Numbered from the stretch's first letter, positions 51,248 through 60,245 are shown. The stretch is DNA of 64,000 nt from Microbacterium sp. LWH3-1.2 (GCF_040675855.1 NZ_JBEGIK010000001.1:1178001-1242000), one strand, 5' to 3'. Numbers and translations are program-made. The notes: generated by a model not told the origin, from the sequence alone.

Positions 51248-52816
51248 CTAGGACTTGTCGCCGAACACCTCGGTCTCCATCGCGTCATAGCCCTCCGCCT
51301 GCGGGTCTCCGTGGGAGCCGCCCGAGATCGCGTACTCCTCCTCTGGCGAGAGCACCAGGCGGTGACGGAAGAAGAGGCCGAAGCCGAGGAGCAGAACGAC
51401 GTAGACGACCGCGATGGCGATGATCGCGGGCAGGAACGTGGGGTTGAGCAGGAATCCGACGAAGATCAGGAGCGCGATCGCGGCCGCGATGACCGCTCCC
51501 GTGATGCCCCACGGGCTGCGGTAGGGGCGTTCCACGTTCGGCAGCTTCTTGCGGAGGATGATGAACGACACCATCTGGAGGAAGTAGGCGAGCACCGCGC
51601 CCCACACCGCGATGTTGAGGACGATGGCGCCTGCGACGCTGCCCGAGCCGCCGGCGAACTCGATGATGACCAGCGCGATGAAGCCGATCACCGCCCCGAC
51701 CACCAGCGCGACCCAGGGCGTCTTGCGCTTTCCGGTGAGCGACAGGAACTGCGGGTAGTAGCCCGCGCGGGAGAGCGAGTACATGTTGCGACCGTAGGCG
51801 AACATGATGCCCTGCAGCGAGGCGAGGAGACCCACGAGGGCGAACAGCGCGAGGAGCGCCGCCAGCTGGTCGCCGACGATGGCGCGGAAGCCGTCGAGCA
51901 GGGGTTCGGCGGCCACACCCGTCGCCTCGGCGCCGAGCACGCCGGTGTTGAGGAACAGCACCAGCAGACCGGTGACGATGAGCGTGCCCCGCGCCCAGAA
52001 GCCCGCGCGCGGGATGTCGCGCACCGGGTTGTGCGACTCCTCTGCCGCCAGCGGAAGCTCCTCGATGCCGAGGAAGAACCACATGGCGAACGGGAGGGCG
52101 AACAGGATCGGCAGGACGCCGTGCGGCAGGAACTCCGTCTGGCCGGGGTCGGGGACGATGTCCCACAGGTTCCCCCATTGGAAGGCGCCCGAGAACAGCG
52201 CCATCGCGGAGAACACCAGGATGATGCCGATCGAGATCACCGAGACCACGATCGCGAATGTGAACGAGATGCTGGCGCCGGCGGCGTTCAGGGCGATGAA
52301 GACCGCGTACAGGATGATCCACCATACCCAGCCGGGCAGTGTCAGCCCGAGCAGCTCGGAGGTGATGGCGTCGGCGTACGAGGCCGAGAAGAAGACGATG
52401 ACCGCGGTCGTCGCGACGTACTCGATCGTCTCGGCGGCGCCGGTGATGAGGCCGCCCCACGGACCCATCGCGGAGCGGGCGAACGAGTAGGCGCCGCCGG
52501 TATGCGGCATGGCGGCGGCCATCTCGCCGATCGAGAAGATCATGCCGTAGTACATGGCGACGAGGATGACGAAGGCGATCAGCATGCCGCCGAAGCCGGC
52601 GAAGTCGATGCCGAAGTTCCATCCCGAGAAGTCGCCCGAGATGACCGCGGCGACGGCGAGGCCCCACAGACCCCACACGCCGGCAGTTCGTTTCAGGCCG
52701 CGCTTCTCGAAGTAGTCCTGGCCTGCCCTCGTATAGGTCGCTCCCGCGACCTTCGCTGAGCCGGCGGTCGACGATGCCGGGGATTCCGAGGGACTGGCAC
52801 TGCTCGCTTGGGACAT
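51248..52816 (-). CDS. APC-family permease, ethanolamine-permease type
   Basis: A 522-residue amino acid/polyamine/organocation transporter with about 12 helices. ATG 52816 follows GGAGG. Landmarks are SGWNFGIDFAGFGGMLIAF, the GEMAAAMPHTGGAYSFARSAMGPWGG block, and FLGIEELPLAAEESHNPVRDIPR, all typical of the ethanolamine permease subgroup. The N-terminal 55 residues are Ser/Ala-rich and disordered. It is divergent from the glutamine-synthetase-like gene, so it is the likely uptake system for the amine that enzyme glutamylates. Confidence 0.9.
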   Translation of the reverse strand: MSQASSASPSESPASSTAGSAKVAGATYTRAGQDYFEKRGLKRTAGVWGLWGLAVAAVISGDFSGWNFGIDFAGFGGMLIAFVILVAMYYGMIFSIGEMAAAMPHTGGAYSFARSAMGPWGGLITGAAETIEYVATTAVIVFFSASYADAITSELLGLTLPGWVWWIILYAVFIALNAAGASISFTFAIVVSVISIGIILVFSAMALFSGAFQWGNLWDIVPDPGQTEFLPHGVLPILFALPFAMWFFLGIEELPLAAEESHNPVRDIPRAGFWARGTLIVTGLLVLFLNTGVLGAEATGVAAEPLLDGFRAIVGDQLAALLALFALVGLLASLQGIMFAYGRNMYSLSRAGYYPQFLSLTGKRKTPWVALVVGAVIGFIALVIIEFAGGSGSVAGAIVLNIAVWGAVLAYFLQMVSFIILRKKLPNVERPYRSPWGITGAVIAAAIALLIFVGFLLNPTFLPAIIAIAVVYVVLLLGFGLFFRHRLVLSPEEEYAISGGSHGDPQAEGYDAMETEVFGDKS

Positions 52817-53005
52817 CGGTCCTCCAAGGATTCGCGAAGGAAGGTGCGCTCGGGTCGCGCTCATGCGCTTTCGCCGATTGTGGTGCCTATTGGTCGGCTG
52901 TGTCTACCTTTGGAACGGATTCTGGTTAGAGTGTGCGGGTGAGCGCGGTTCGGGAGGGCCGCGCTCACGAGTCTCGTCGCACGTCGACAGCAGGAGGAGG
53001 GACGG
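52817..53005. promoter_or_regulatory. Divergent promoter region of permease and glutamylation genes
   Basis: The 189-bp region separates two genes that likely act together. I see the RBS of each (GGAGG near 52823 on the minus strand, AGGAGGAGGG near 52992 on the plus strand) but no convincing operator. Confidence 0.4.
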
Positions 53006-54361
53006 ATGCCGGGCAACCTCACCGTCGAGCAGCTGAACGCCGGGATCGCCGCCGGTGACATCGACACCGTGGTCGTCGCGTTCGCCGACGCGCAGGGCCG
53101 GCTCGTCGGCAAGCGCGTGTCGGCGCGGCTCTTCCAGGAAGAGGTGCTGCCTCACGGCGCCGAGGCGTGCAACTACCTGCTGTCGGTCGACGTCGACATG
53201 AACACGGTCGACGGCTACGCGATGTCGAGCTGGGAGACCGGCTATGGAGACATGATGCTGAGGCCCGACGTCTCCACCCTCCGGTGCATCCCCTGGCTCC
53301 CCGGATCCGCGCTCGTCATGGCCGACCTCACATGGGAGGACGGCGGGCCCGTCGTCCAGTCGCCGCGCGACATCCTGAACCGCCAGCGTCAGCGCCTCGC
53401 CGACCGCGGTCTCGTCGCCTTCTCGGGCACCGAGCTCGAGTTCATCGTCTTTGACGACACCTATCGGGATGCCTGGGCCAAGGGTTATCGCGATCTCACG
53501 CCGTCGACCGACTACAACGTCGACTACGACCTCCTCGCGTCGGGCCGTCTCGAACCGCTGCTGCGCGACATCCGCCTGTCGATGGACGGCGCCGGCCTCT
53601 ACACCGAGGGCGTCAAGGGCGAGTGCAATCTCGGTCAGCAGGAGATCGCATTCCGCTATGCCGAAGCGCAGGAGACCGCCGACCAGCACGCGATCTACAA
53701 GAACGGCGCGAAGGCGATCGCCGGGCACCACGGCAAGTCCGTGACCTTCATGGCGAAGTTCAACGAGCGTGAGGGCAACAGCTGCCACATCCACCTGTCG
53801 GTGCGTTCTGCGGCGGGCGATCCCGTCATGGCCGGCGACCGCGACCACGGCTTCAGCCCGTTCATGGAGCATTGGATCGCCGGCATCCTCGCGACCCTTC
53901 GCGAGTTCACGCTGCTCTACGCGCCGAACATCAACTCGTACAAGCGGTTCGCGAAGGGCTCGTTCGCCCCGACCGGCATCGCGTGGGGTGTCGACAACCG
54001 CACGTGCGCGCTGCGCGTGATCGGCCACGGCTCATCGCTGCGCGTCGAGAACCGTGTGCCCGGCGGCGACGTCAACCCGTACCTCGGCATCGCCGCGATC
54101 ATCGCGGGAGGGCTTCACGGCGTCGAGCACGAGCTGCCGCTGCCCGATCGACTCGAGGGCAACGCCTATACGGCGGGCGTCGACCACCTTCCGACGACGC
54201 TGCGAGAAGCGGCGCAGCTGTTCGACCAGTCGGCCATCGCCCGCGCGGCCTTCGGCGACGACATGGTTGACCACTACCTGAACCAGGCGCGCATCGAGGT
54301 CGAGGCCTATGACGCGGCCGTGACCGACTGGGAGAGGGTCCGTGGCTTCGAACGCCTCTAG
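53006..54361 (+). CDS. Glutamine-synthetase-family gamma-glutamyl-amine synthetase
   Basis: A 451-residue class I glutamine-synthetase-like enzyme. The N-terminal beta-grasp (VVVAFADAQGRLVGKRV) precedes the catalytic barrel with SGTELEFIVFD, GECNLGQQEIAFRYA, KNGAKAIAGHHGKSVTFMAKF and NSCHIHLSVRS, then NSYKRFAKGSFAPTGIAWGVDNRTCALRV and ENRVPGGDVNPYL. It lacks the Tyr adenylylation loop of GlnA1. Such proteins glutamylate polyamines (PuuA, GlnA2/3) or ethanolamine (GlnA4 of Streptomyces). The ethanolamine-type permease and the alcohol and aldehyde dehydrogenases downstream favour ethanolamine. AGGAGGAGGG lies upstream of the ATG. Confidence 0.85.
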   Translation: MPGNLTVEQLNAGIAAGDIDTVVVAFADAQGRLVGKRVSARLFQEEVLPHGAEACNYLLSVDVDMNTVDGYAMSSWETGYGDMMLRPDVSTLRCIPWLPGSALVMADLTWEDGGPVVQSPRDILNRQRQRLADRGLVAFSGTELEFIVFDDTYRDAWAKGYRDLTPSTDYNVDYDLLASGRLEPLLRDIRLSMDGAGLYTEGVKGECNLGQQEIAFRYAEAQETADQHAIYKNGAKAIAGHHGKSVTFMAKFNEREGNSCHIHLSVRSAAGDPVMAGDRDHGFSPFMEHWIAGILATLREFTLLYAPNINSYKRFAKGSFAPTGIAWGVDNRTCALRVIGHGSSLRVENRVPGGDVNPYLGIAAIIAGGLHGVEHELPLPDRLEGNAYTAGVDHLPTTLREAAQLFDQSAIARAAFGDDMVDHYLNQARIEVEAYDAAVTDWERVRGFERL

Positions 54362-55094
54362 GAGGCCGGTGATCGGGCTGACGACGTACCTCGAGCAGGC
54401 GAAGCAAGGGGTGTGGGACGTGCGGGCGGCCTTCCTGCCGCAGGTCTACTTCGACTCGGTGACGTCGTCGGGCGGCATCGCGGTGCTGCTGCCTCCGCAG
54501 CCGGAGCCCGAGATCGCTGCCGACGCGGTGCTCGACGGGCTCGACGGACTCATCCTCACCGGCGGCCTGGACGTTCAGCCGGAGCTCTACGGTGCCGAGC
54601 GGCATCCGCTCACGGACGCTGCCCGCCCGGATCGCGACGCGTGGGAGCTGGCGCTCTTCCGGGGCGCGGAGGAGCGACGGCTGCCGGTGCTCGCGATCTG
54701 CCGTGGCCTGCAGCTCGTGAACGTGGCGCGCGGCGGCACGCTGCACCAGCACCTGCCGGAGGCGCTCGGCACCGAACGGTTCCGCGTCGGCGGCGGCGTC
54801 TTCGCGACGAACGACGTCATGGTCGACGAGGGTTCGCGTCTGGCGAGGCTCGTCGGGCCCGGCGCGCTCGCGGTGCACAGCTACCATCATCAGGGCGTCG
54901 ACCGGCTCGGCGACGGCCTCGTCGCGACCGCCCACACCGACGACGGCCTCGTGCAGGCGTTCGAGTCCGATGGCGAGGGCTACGTCCTCGGAGTGCAGTG
55001 GCACCCTGAGCAGAACCAGGAGGACCGCCGGCTGTTCGCGGGACTCGTGGCCGAGGCCTCCGTCTACGCAGCTCGGGAAGTACCGACCGCATGA
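54342..55094 (+). CDS. PuuD-like gamma-glutamyl-amide hydrolase
   Basis: A 250-residue class I amidotransferase-like hydrolase of the gamma-glutamyl-GABA hydrolase type. The catalytic triad is Cys120 in AICRGLQLVN, and His221 with Glu223 in GVQWHPEQ. GGLDVQPELYG is the family motif. GTG 54342 overlaps the synthetase gene by 20 nt. A later GTG at 54369 would shorten it by nine residues, but its AGGAGG is too close. It would release glutamate from the oxidised product of the pathway. Confidence 0.9.
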   Translation: MASNASRRPVIGLTTYLEQAKQGVWDVRAAFLPQVYFDSVTSSGGIAVLLPPQPEPEIAADAVLDGLDGLILTGGLDVQPELYGAERHPLTDAARPDRDAWELALFRGAEERRLPVLAICRGLQLVNVARGGTLHQHLPEALGTERFRVGGGVFATNDVMVDEGSRLARLVGPGALAVHSYHHQGVDRLGDGLVATAHTDDGLVQAFESDGEGYVLGVQWHPEQNQEDRRLFAGLVAEASVYAAREVPTA

Positions 55095-56449
55095 GCGCCG
55101 TGTTCACCGTCATCAACCCGGCGACTGCGCTGCCGATCCGCGGGATCGCGCGGGCAAGCGTGGACGAGACGGATGCCGCGATCTCGCGCGCCGTCGCCGC
55201 ACAGCGTTCGTGGGCGTCGCTGCCGCCGGTCGCGCGCGCCGACGCGCTGCGGTCGTTCGCCGGTGTCGTCGAGGCGCACGTCGAGGAGCTGGCGCAGCTG
55301 GAGGTGCTCAACTCAGGGCACCCGATCGGGTCGGCCCGGTGGGAGGCGTCGCACGTCGCTCAGGTGCTGAACTTCTACGCCGGTGCGCCCGAGCGGCTCT
55401 CGGGGCGGCAGATCCCGGTCGCGGGCGGTCTCGATGTGACCTTCCACGAGCCGTACGGGGTCGTCGGGATCATCGTGCCGTGGAACTTCCCGATGACGAT
55501 CGCGTCGTGGGGTTTCGCGCCGGCGCTCGCCGCAGGCAACGCGGTCGTGCTCAAGCCGGCGGAGCTGACCCCATTGACCGCGGTGCGCCTCGGGGAGCTC
55601 GCGCGTCTCGCCGGACTGCCGGAGGGTCTCTTCGAGGTGGTCACCGGCTCGGGCTCGGTGGTCGGGCAGCGCTTCGTCTCGCACCCGGACGTGCGCAAGG
55701 TCGTCTTCACCGGCTCGACATCGGTGGGAACGGATGTCGCGGCCGGCTGTGCGCGCGAGCTGAAGCCCGTGACCCTGGAGCTCGGCGGCAAGAGCGCCAA
55801 CATCGTGTTCGCTGACGCCGACCTTGACAGGGCCGCGGCCTCGGCGCCGGGCGCCGTGTTCGACAACGCCGGCCAGGACTGCTGCGCCCGCAGCCGGATC
55901 CTGGTCGAGCGGTCGGTGTACGACCGGTTCCTCGAGCTGCTCGAGCCCGCGGTGCGGGCGTGGCGCGTCGGCGACCCCGCAGACGAGGCGACGGAGATGG
56001 GGCCGCTGATCTCGGCATCCCATCGGAGCACGGTCGAGGGATTCCTCGACGGCGCCAACGTGGCGTTCCGCGGCTCGGCCCCTGACGGCGACGGTTTCTG
56101 GTTGGCGCCGACCGTGGTGCTGGCCGGTCGCGGCGACCGCATCGCGCGGGAGGAGGTCTTCGGCCCCGTCGTCGCGGTGCTCCCGTTCGATGACGAGGCG
56201 GACGCGATACGGCTGGCGAACGACACGATCTACGGACTCGCCGGCTCCATCTGGACCGAGAACCTGGGCCGCGCGGTGCGGGTCTCGCGCGGCGTGAAGA
56301 GCGGTGTGCTGTCGGTCAACTCGCACTCGTCGGTGCGGTACTGGACGCCGTTCGGCGGCATGAAGGCGTCGGGTCTCGGGCGCGAGCTCGGTCCCGACGC
56401 GGCCGAGCACTTCACCGAGACCAAGAACGTCTTCTTCGCGACGGACTGA
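55091..56449 (+). CDS. NAD(P)-dependent aldehyde dehydrogenase
   Basis: A 452-residue ALDH superfamily enzyme. GIIVPWNFPMTIASWGFAPALAAGNAVVLKPAELTP holds the coenzyme Lys, VTLELGGKSANIVFADADLD the general-base Glu, and NAGQDCC the catalytic Cys264. It overlaps the hydrolase gene by 4 nt. The likely role is oxidation of a gamma-glutamyl aldehyde to the acid (PuuC-like step). It ends 11 nt before the SDR gene. Confidence 0.93.
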   Translation: MSAVFTVINPATALPIRGIARASVDETDAAISRAVAAQRSWASLPPVARADALRSFAGVVEAHVEELAQLEVLNSGHPIGSARWEASHVAQVLNFYAGAPERLSGRQIPVAGGLDVTFHEPYGVVGIIVPWNFPMTIASWGFAPALAAGNAVVLKPAELTPLTAVRLGELARLAGLPEGLFEVVTGSGSVVGQRFVSHPDVRKVVFTGSTSVGTDVAAGCARELKPVTLELGGKSANIVFADADLDRAAASAPGAVFDNAGQDCCARSRILVERSVYDRFLELLEPAVRAWRVGDPADEATEMGPLISASHRSTVEGFLDGANVAFRGSAPDGDGFWLAPTVVLAGRGDRIAREEVFGPVVAVLPFDDEADAIRLANDTIYGLAGSIWTENLGRAVRVSRGVKSGVLSVNSHSSVRYWTPFGGMKASGLGRELGPDAAEHFTETKNVFFATD

Positions 56450-56460
56450 GAGGGAACAGC

Positions 56461-57234
56461 ATGGATCTGACGGCGAGGCTCAAGGACCGGGTCGCGATCA
56501 TCACGGGCGGCGCGTCCGGGATCGGGCTGGCGACGGCGCGACGGTTCGCAGCGGAAGGCGCGCGTGTCGTGATCGCCGACCTCGACCCGGCCAGCGGCGA
56601 GGTCGCCGCCGACGAGGTCGACGGCGTCTTCCGCCAGGTGAACGTCGCCGACGAGATGCAGGTCGACGCGGTGTTCGACGGCGTCGCCGCCGAGTTCGGC
56701 CGCATCGACATCGCGTTCAACAACGCCGGCATCTCGCCGGCCGACGACGACTCGATCGAGACGACCGAACTGCCGGCGTGGGACCGCGTGCAGGACGTGA
56801 ACCTCAAGTCGGTGTATCTGTGCTCCCGCGCGGCCCTCCGGCACATGGTGCCGGAGGGCAAGGGGTCGATCATCAACACGGCGTCGTTCGTGGCGCTGCT
56901 CGGCTCGGCGACCTCGCAGATCTCGTACACCGCGTCGAAGGGCGGCGTGCTCGCCATGACCCGCGAGCTCGGCGTGCAGTTCGCACGGCAGGGCATCCGC
57001 GTGAACGCCCTGTGCCCAGGGCCGGTGAACACCCCGCTGCTGCAGGAGCTGTTCGCCAAGGACCCCGAGCGTGCGCAGCGCCGGCTCGTGCACGTGCCGA
57101 TGGGCCGATTCGCCGAGCCCGAGGAGCTCGCCGCCGCGGTCGCCTTCCTGGCCTCGGACGACGCGTCGTTCATCACGGCGACCGCATTCGTGGTCGACGG
57201 CGGCATCACGAACGCCTATGTCACGCCGCTGTGA
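56461..57234 (+). CDS. Short-chain dehydrogenase/reductase
   Basis: A 257-residue classical SDR. The cofactor motif TGGASGIG is at 15-22, the NNAG motif follows at about 84, and the catalytic Tyr156-x3-Lys160 is in YTASK. Asp40 after the second strand (IADLD) suggests NAD preference. In this operon it could oxidise the hydroxyl of gamma-glutamylethanolamide to the aldehyde, the step that an amine oxidase (PuuB) performs in putrescine degradation; no PuuB-like gene is present. Confidence 0.92.
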   Translation: MDLTARLKDRVAIITGGASGIGLATARRFAAEGARVVIADLDPASGEVAADEVDGVFRQVNVADEMQVDAVFDGVAAEFGRIDIAFNNAGISPADDDSIETTELPAWDRVQDVNLKSVYLCSRAALRHMVPEGKGSIINTASFVALLGSATSQISYTASKGGVLAMTRELGVQFARQGIRVNALCPGPVNTPLLQELFAKDPERAQRRLVHVPMGRFAEPEELAAAVAFLASDDASFITATAFVVDGGITNAYVTPL

Positions 57235-57274
57235 GGTCTGACTCCGATGCGAACCCTGTACCGTCTGCAGGACC

Positions 57275-57286
57275 GATTGTCCGACC
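57275..57286. promoter_or_regulatory. Possible GntR/FadR-type site
   Basis: GATTGTCCGACC lies in the 128-bp gap before the GntR gene and resembles the TnGTnnnAC pattern of FadR-subfamily operators. A single weak match. Confidence 0.25.
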
Positions 57287-57362
57287 GGATGCCGAAACCG
57301 GCGTGCCGGGCGGATCACATCGGGGTCGTCCTGCGATCGGTGCAGGCAAGGGGGGCGCAGTC

Positions 57363-58079
57363 ATGACCGACGCCCCGCTGCAGGAGGTGCGCAAGGCCGT
57401 CTACCGGCCGGTGCGCGAGGGCAACGCGCTCGAAGACACCGTCGCGCGCCTGGTGCAGACGATCCGGCTCGGAGTCGTCGCGCCGGGGGAGTCGCTGCCG
57501 TCGGAGCGCGAGCTCGCCGTTCTGTACGCCGTGAGCCGGGACACCGTGCGCGAGGCGATCCGCGAACTCGCCGACACCGGCTACCTGGTGCGCCGCCGCG
57601 GGCGATACGGCGGCACGTTCGTCGCGGATCCGCTGCCGCAGCCGCCGCATCCGCGCGACGTCACGCCCGCCGAGCTCGAAGACGTCCTGGGCCTGCGGCG
57701 AGTGCTCGAAGCCGGCGCGGCCCGCGCCGCCGCAGGACGTACGCTCGACCCCGCCGCCCGCGACGAGCTGTGGGCGCGGTACGAGGTCGTGGCCGAGGCA
57801 TCCGAATCCGACTATCGCCGGCTCGACACCCTCTTGCACCTGACGATCGCCGAGCTCGCCGGAGTCCCGTCCCTCGTCGCGCTCGCCGCCGAGAACCGCG
57901 CGCGCGTGAACGAGTGGCTCGACACGTTCCCCCTGCTGCCTCGCAACATCGAGCACTCCAACGTCCAGCACGAGCGGATCGTGACCGCGATCCTCGCCGG
58001 GCGACCGGATGCTGCGGAAGCCGCCATCCTCGAACACCTCGCCGGCTCGGAGGCCCTGCTGCGCGGCTTCCTCGCCTGA
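57363..58079 (+). CDS. GntR-family regulator, FadR subfamily
   Basis: A 238-residue regulator with an N-terminal winged helix (ESLPSERELAVLYAVSRDTVREAIRELADTGYLVRRRGRYGGTFV, about 43-87) and a helical FadR C-terminal ligand domain (FCD) with metal-site His residues around LHLTIAELAG and HSNVQHERIVTAILAGRPDAAEAAILEHL. It follows the dehydrogenase genes and is the probable regulator of the amine-utilisation cluster. The ATG at 57363 follows a long leader, and GTGs upstream are possible alternatives. Confidence 0.9.
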   Translation: MTDAPLQEVRKAVYRPVREGNALEDTVARLVQTIRLGVVAPGESLPSERELAVLYAVSRDTVREAIRELADTGYLVRRRGRYGGTFVADPLPQPPHPRDVTPAELEDVLGLRRVLEAGAARAAAGRTLDPAARDELWARYEVVAEASESDYRRLDTLLHLTIAELAGVPSLVALAAENRARVNEWLDTFPLLPRNIEHSNVQHERIVTAILAGRPDAAEAAILEHLAGSEALLRGFLA

Positions 58080-58122
58080 CGTCGTTGCCGCGCCCACCGT
58101 TCGTCCTGTCTGTGGTTTCTCC

Positions 58123-58173
58123 GCTCACCTGTCACGAAGTGCTGAGCCGCGCGGCAGATCGCGGCAGGTGAGC
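58123..58173 (+). repeat. 51-bp palindromic element, isolated copy D
   Basis: The left arm GCTCACCTGTCAC is identical to copies A and B and the right arm GCGGCAGGTGAGC has drifted at two or three positions. The interior begins GAAGTG as in the array. It lies between the GntR gene and the gene at 58212, about 20 kb from the other copies. Confidence 0.8.
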
Positions 58174-58199
58174 AGAGGAGGCGGGGTTCTGCGGGCGAT

Positions 58200-58205
58200 T
58201 ACGCT
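58200..58205 (+). promoter_or_regulatory. Leaderless -10 box of the 58212 gene
   Basis: TACGCT ends 6 nt before GTG 58212. Confidence 0.5.
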
Positions 58206-58211
58206 GGACGG

Positions 58212-58622
58212 GTGGCAGGGAAGAAGCGCGCGAAGAAGGCGAAGAAACCGCTCGAGTTCCGCAACACGCAGCTCGGCGACGCGCTCCAGACCCAGGACAT
58301 GGCCGCCGTCGCCTTCGCGCTGCGGCACGGGCCGACCGTCGTGCCGCTGATGCGGCCCGGCCACCGCGACAACCCGCTCGACGTCGGCGAGGTCTGGACC
58401 TACCGCGACGCGAGGACCGGCGACATCGCACTGCTGCTGTTCAGCGACGCCGCACACAAGCCCGAGACGCTGCCGCCGGGCGTCGCGCTCCAGTCGCCGG
58501 CGTGGCTGCGCTCCTTCCTCGGAGCGCACGAGAACGAGATCACCACCGTCTTCTTCGACATCGCCGGACCCCACCCGCTGCAGGCCTCGCCCGCCGACCT
58601 CATCGCCGCGCTCGACGCCTGA
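58212..58622 (+). CDS. Conserved small protein of unknown function
   Basis: A 136-residue soluble protein with a Lys-rich N-terminus (GKKRAKKAKK) and a compact alpha/beta body. VPLMRPG, GDIALLLFSDAAHKP and SPAWLRSFLGAHENEITTVFFDIAG suggest similarity to the SseB N-terminal domain. Relatives are sometimes labelled dehydrogenase, but no nucleotide-binding motif is visible, so that label seems unfounded. The GTG is supported by the leaderless -10 box. Confidence 0.75.
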   Translation: MAGKKRAKKAKKPLEFRNTQLGDALQTQDMAAVAFALRHGPTVVPLMRPGHRDNPLDVGEVWTYRDARTGDIALLLFSDAAHKPETLPPGVALQSPAWLRSFLGAHENEITTVFFDIAGPHPLQASPADLIAALDA

Positions 58623-58686
58623 AGCGGATTCGGACACTCCGAGCGAAGGGTTTGCGTCCGCGGGGACCACGGGGCAGACTCACCGG

Positions 58687-58791
58687 GTGGAATTCCTGCT
58701 CGTCGGAGTCGTGTGCGCGGCTGGACTCGTGATCCCCATCATGCTCGGGTACGTCGACGCCGGGCGCCGACGCCGGCCTCGCGGCCGCTGA
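58687..58791 (+). CDS. Possible 34-residue membrane peptide
   Basis: GTG 58687 opens VEFLLVGVVCAAGLVIPIML, one hydrophobic helix, followed by [14 protein letters not shown] and a stop. A CAGACT box ends 6 nt before the start, matching the leaderless arrangement of nearby genes with one weak base. It converges with radA, 8 nt apart. It may be a small membrane peptide or chance. Confidence 0.4.
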   Translation: MEFLLVGVVCAAGLVIPIMLGYVDAGRRRRPRGR

Positions 58792-58799
58792 GCCGAACC

Positions 58800-60170
58800 T
58801 CAGAACCCGGGGATGTCCTCACCGGGCCGGGCTTTCGACCGTACCCGCACGTCACTGACGGCGCCGCCCAGCGATCCTGAGCGGTGGTCGATGACGTCCC
58901 GATAGCCGAGACGCGCTCCTTCGCTGCGCCGCTGCGTCGCCTGGGTGACGGGCCGCACCTCGCCGGCCAGGCTCAGTTCGCCGACCACGGCGATGTGCCG
59001 GGGAATCGTCCATCCCTCGACCGCGCTGGCCACGGCGAGAGCGATCGCGAGGTCGGCCGCGGGCTCGGCGAATCTCACCCCGCCGACCGTCGAGACGTAC
59101 ACGTCTTGATCCGAGGTCTTGATCTTCATCCGCTTCTCGAGGACCGCGAGCACGGTCGCGACCCGTGCGGCATCGACGCCGTTCACGATGCGCCGCGGGT
59201 TGCCCGACTTGCTGTCGATCGTGAGAGCCTGCACCTCGACGGGGAGCGCGCGTCGGCCTTCGAGCGCGATCGAGACGCACGTTCCCGGCTCGGTGCTGCC
59301 GTGCCCGAGGAACAGCGCGCTGGGGTCGGGAACCTCGGCGATGCCGGCGCCGGTCATGTCGAAGCATCCGACTTCGTCCGTCGGCCCGAAGCGGTTCTTG
59401 AGCGCACGCACGAACCGCAGCGACGTCTGCCGGTCGCCCTCGAACTGGCACACGACGTCGACGAGGTGCTCGAGGATGCGGGGCCCCGCGATCGAGCCGT
59501 CCTTCGTGACATGGCCGACGATGATCGTCGGCAGACCCCGCTCCTTCGCGATGCGGATCAGCGTCGCCGCCACCTCGCGCACTTGCGACGGATGCCCGGC
59601 CATGCCCTCCGACAGCGCTGACGACACCGTCTGCACCGAGTCGACGATGAGGAGATCGGGGGTCACGTCGTCGACATGCCCGAGGATCGTGGCGAGGTCG
59701 GTCTCGCTCGCGAGGTACAGCTCGTCGTGGAGGGCGCCGGTGCGCTCGGCACGCAACCGCACCTGCGCCGTCGACTCCTCGGCGCTCGCGTAGAGCACGC
59801 GGCGCCCGGCCTTCGCGGACTGCGCGGCGACCTCGAGCAACAGGGTCGACTTGCCGACGCCCGGCTCGCCGGACAGCAGGATGGCGGCGCCCGGCACGAG
59901 CCCGCCGCCGAGCACGCGGTCGAACTCGCCGACACCCGTGGTGCGCCGCGGGGCGTCGGACGTGTCGATGCGCGTGATCGGCTGGGCAGCGCGCCCCGCG
60001 CCGGGAGACACCGGCGTGACCGACCGGAGGATGCCGGTCTGCTCGGCGGCCTCGACCACGGTGCCCCACTGCTGGCACTCGCCGCAGCGCCCGACCCACT
60101 TGACCGTGGTCCAGCCGCACTCGGTGCACCGGTAAGGGACGGTCTGCGTCGGGCGTCGGGCAGCGGGCAT
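58800..60170 (-). CDS. radA: DNA repair protein RadA
   Basis: A 456-residue RecA-like branch-migration ATPase. The N-terminal zinc finger is CTECGWTTVKWVGRCGEC (residues about 15-32), Walker A is GEPGVGKST, and the RadA-specific ALKNRFGPTDEVG motif follows. The C-terminal Lon-like domain includes VGGVRFAEPAADLAIALAVAS and SLAGEVRPVTQ. ATG 60170. It is monocistronic and lies 127 bp downstream of ldh on the same strand. Confidence 0.97.
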   Translation of the reverse strand: MPAARRPTQTVPYRCTECGWTTVKWVGRCGECQQWGTVVEAAEQTGILRSVTPVSPGAGRAAQPITRIDTSDAPRRTTGVGEFDRVLGGGLVPGAAILLSGEPGVGKSTLLLEVAAQSAKAGRRVLYASAEESTAQVRLRAERTGALHDELYLASETDLATILGHVDDVTPDLLIVDSVQTVSSALSEGMAGHPSQVREVAATLIRIAKERGLPTIIVGHVTKDGSIAGPRILEHLVDVVCQFEGDRQTSLRFVRALKNRFGPTDEVGCFDMTGAGIAEVPDPSALFLGHGSTEPGTCVSIALEGRRALPVEVQALTIDSKSGNPRRIVNGVDAARVATVLAVLEKRMKIKTSDQDVYVSTVGGVRFAEPAADLAIALAVASAVEGWTIPRHIAVVGELSLAGEVRPVTQATQRRSEGARLGYRDVIDHRSGSLGGAVSDVRVRSKARPGEDIPGF

Positions 60171-60245
60171 GCGATGAGCCTACGTCCAGCCCGCGACATC
60201 TCCCGCGAGCCCGCGCGCGGGAACGACGGCCCCGCCCGCGCGGTT

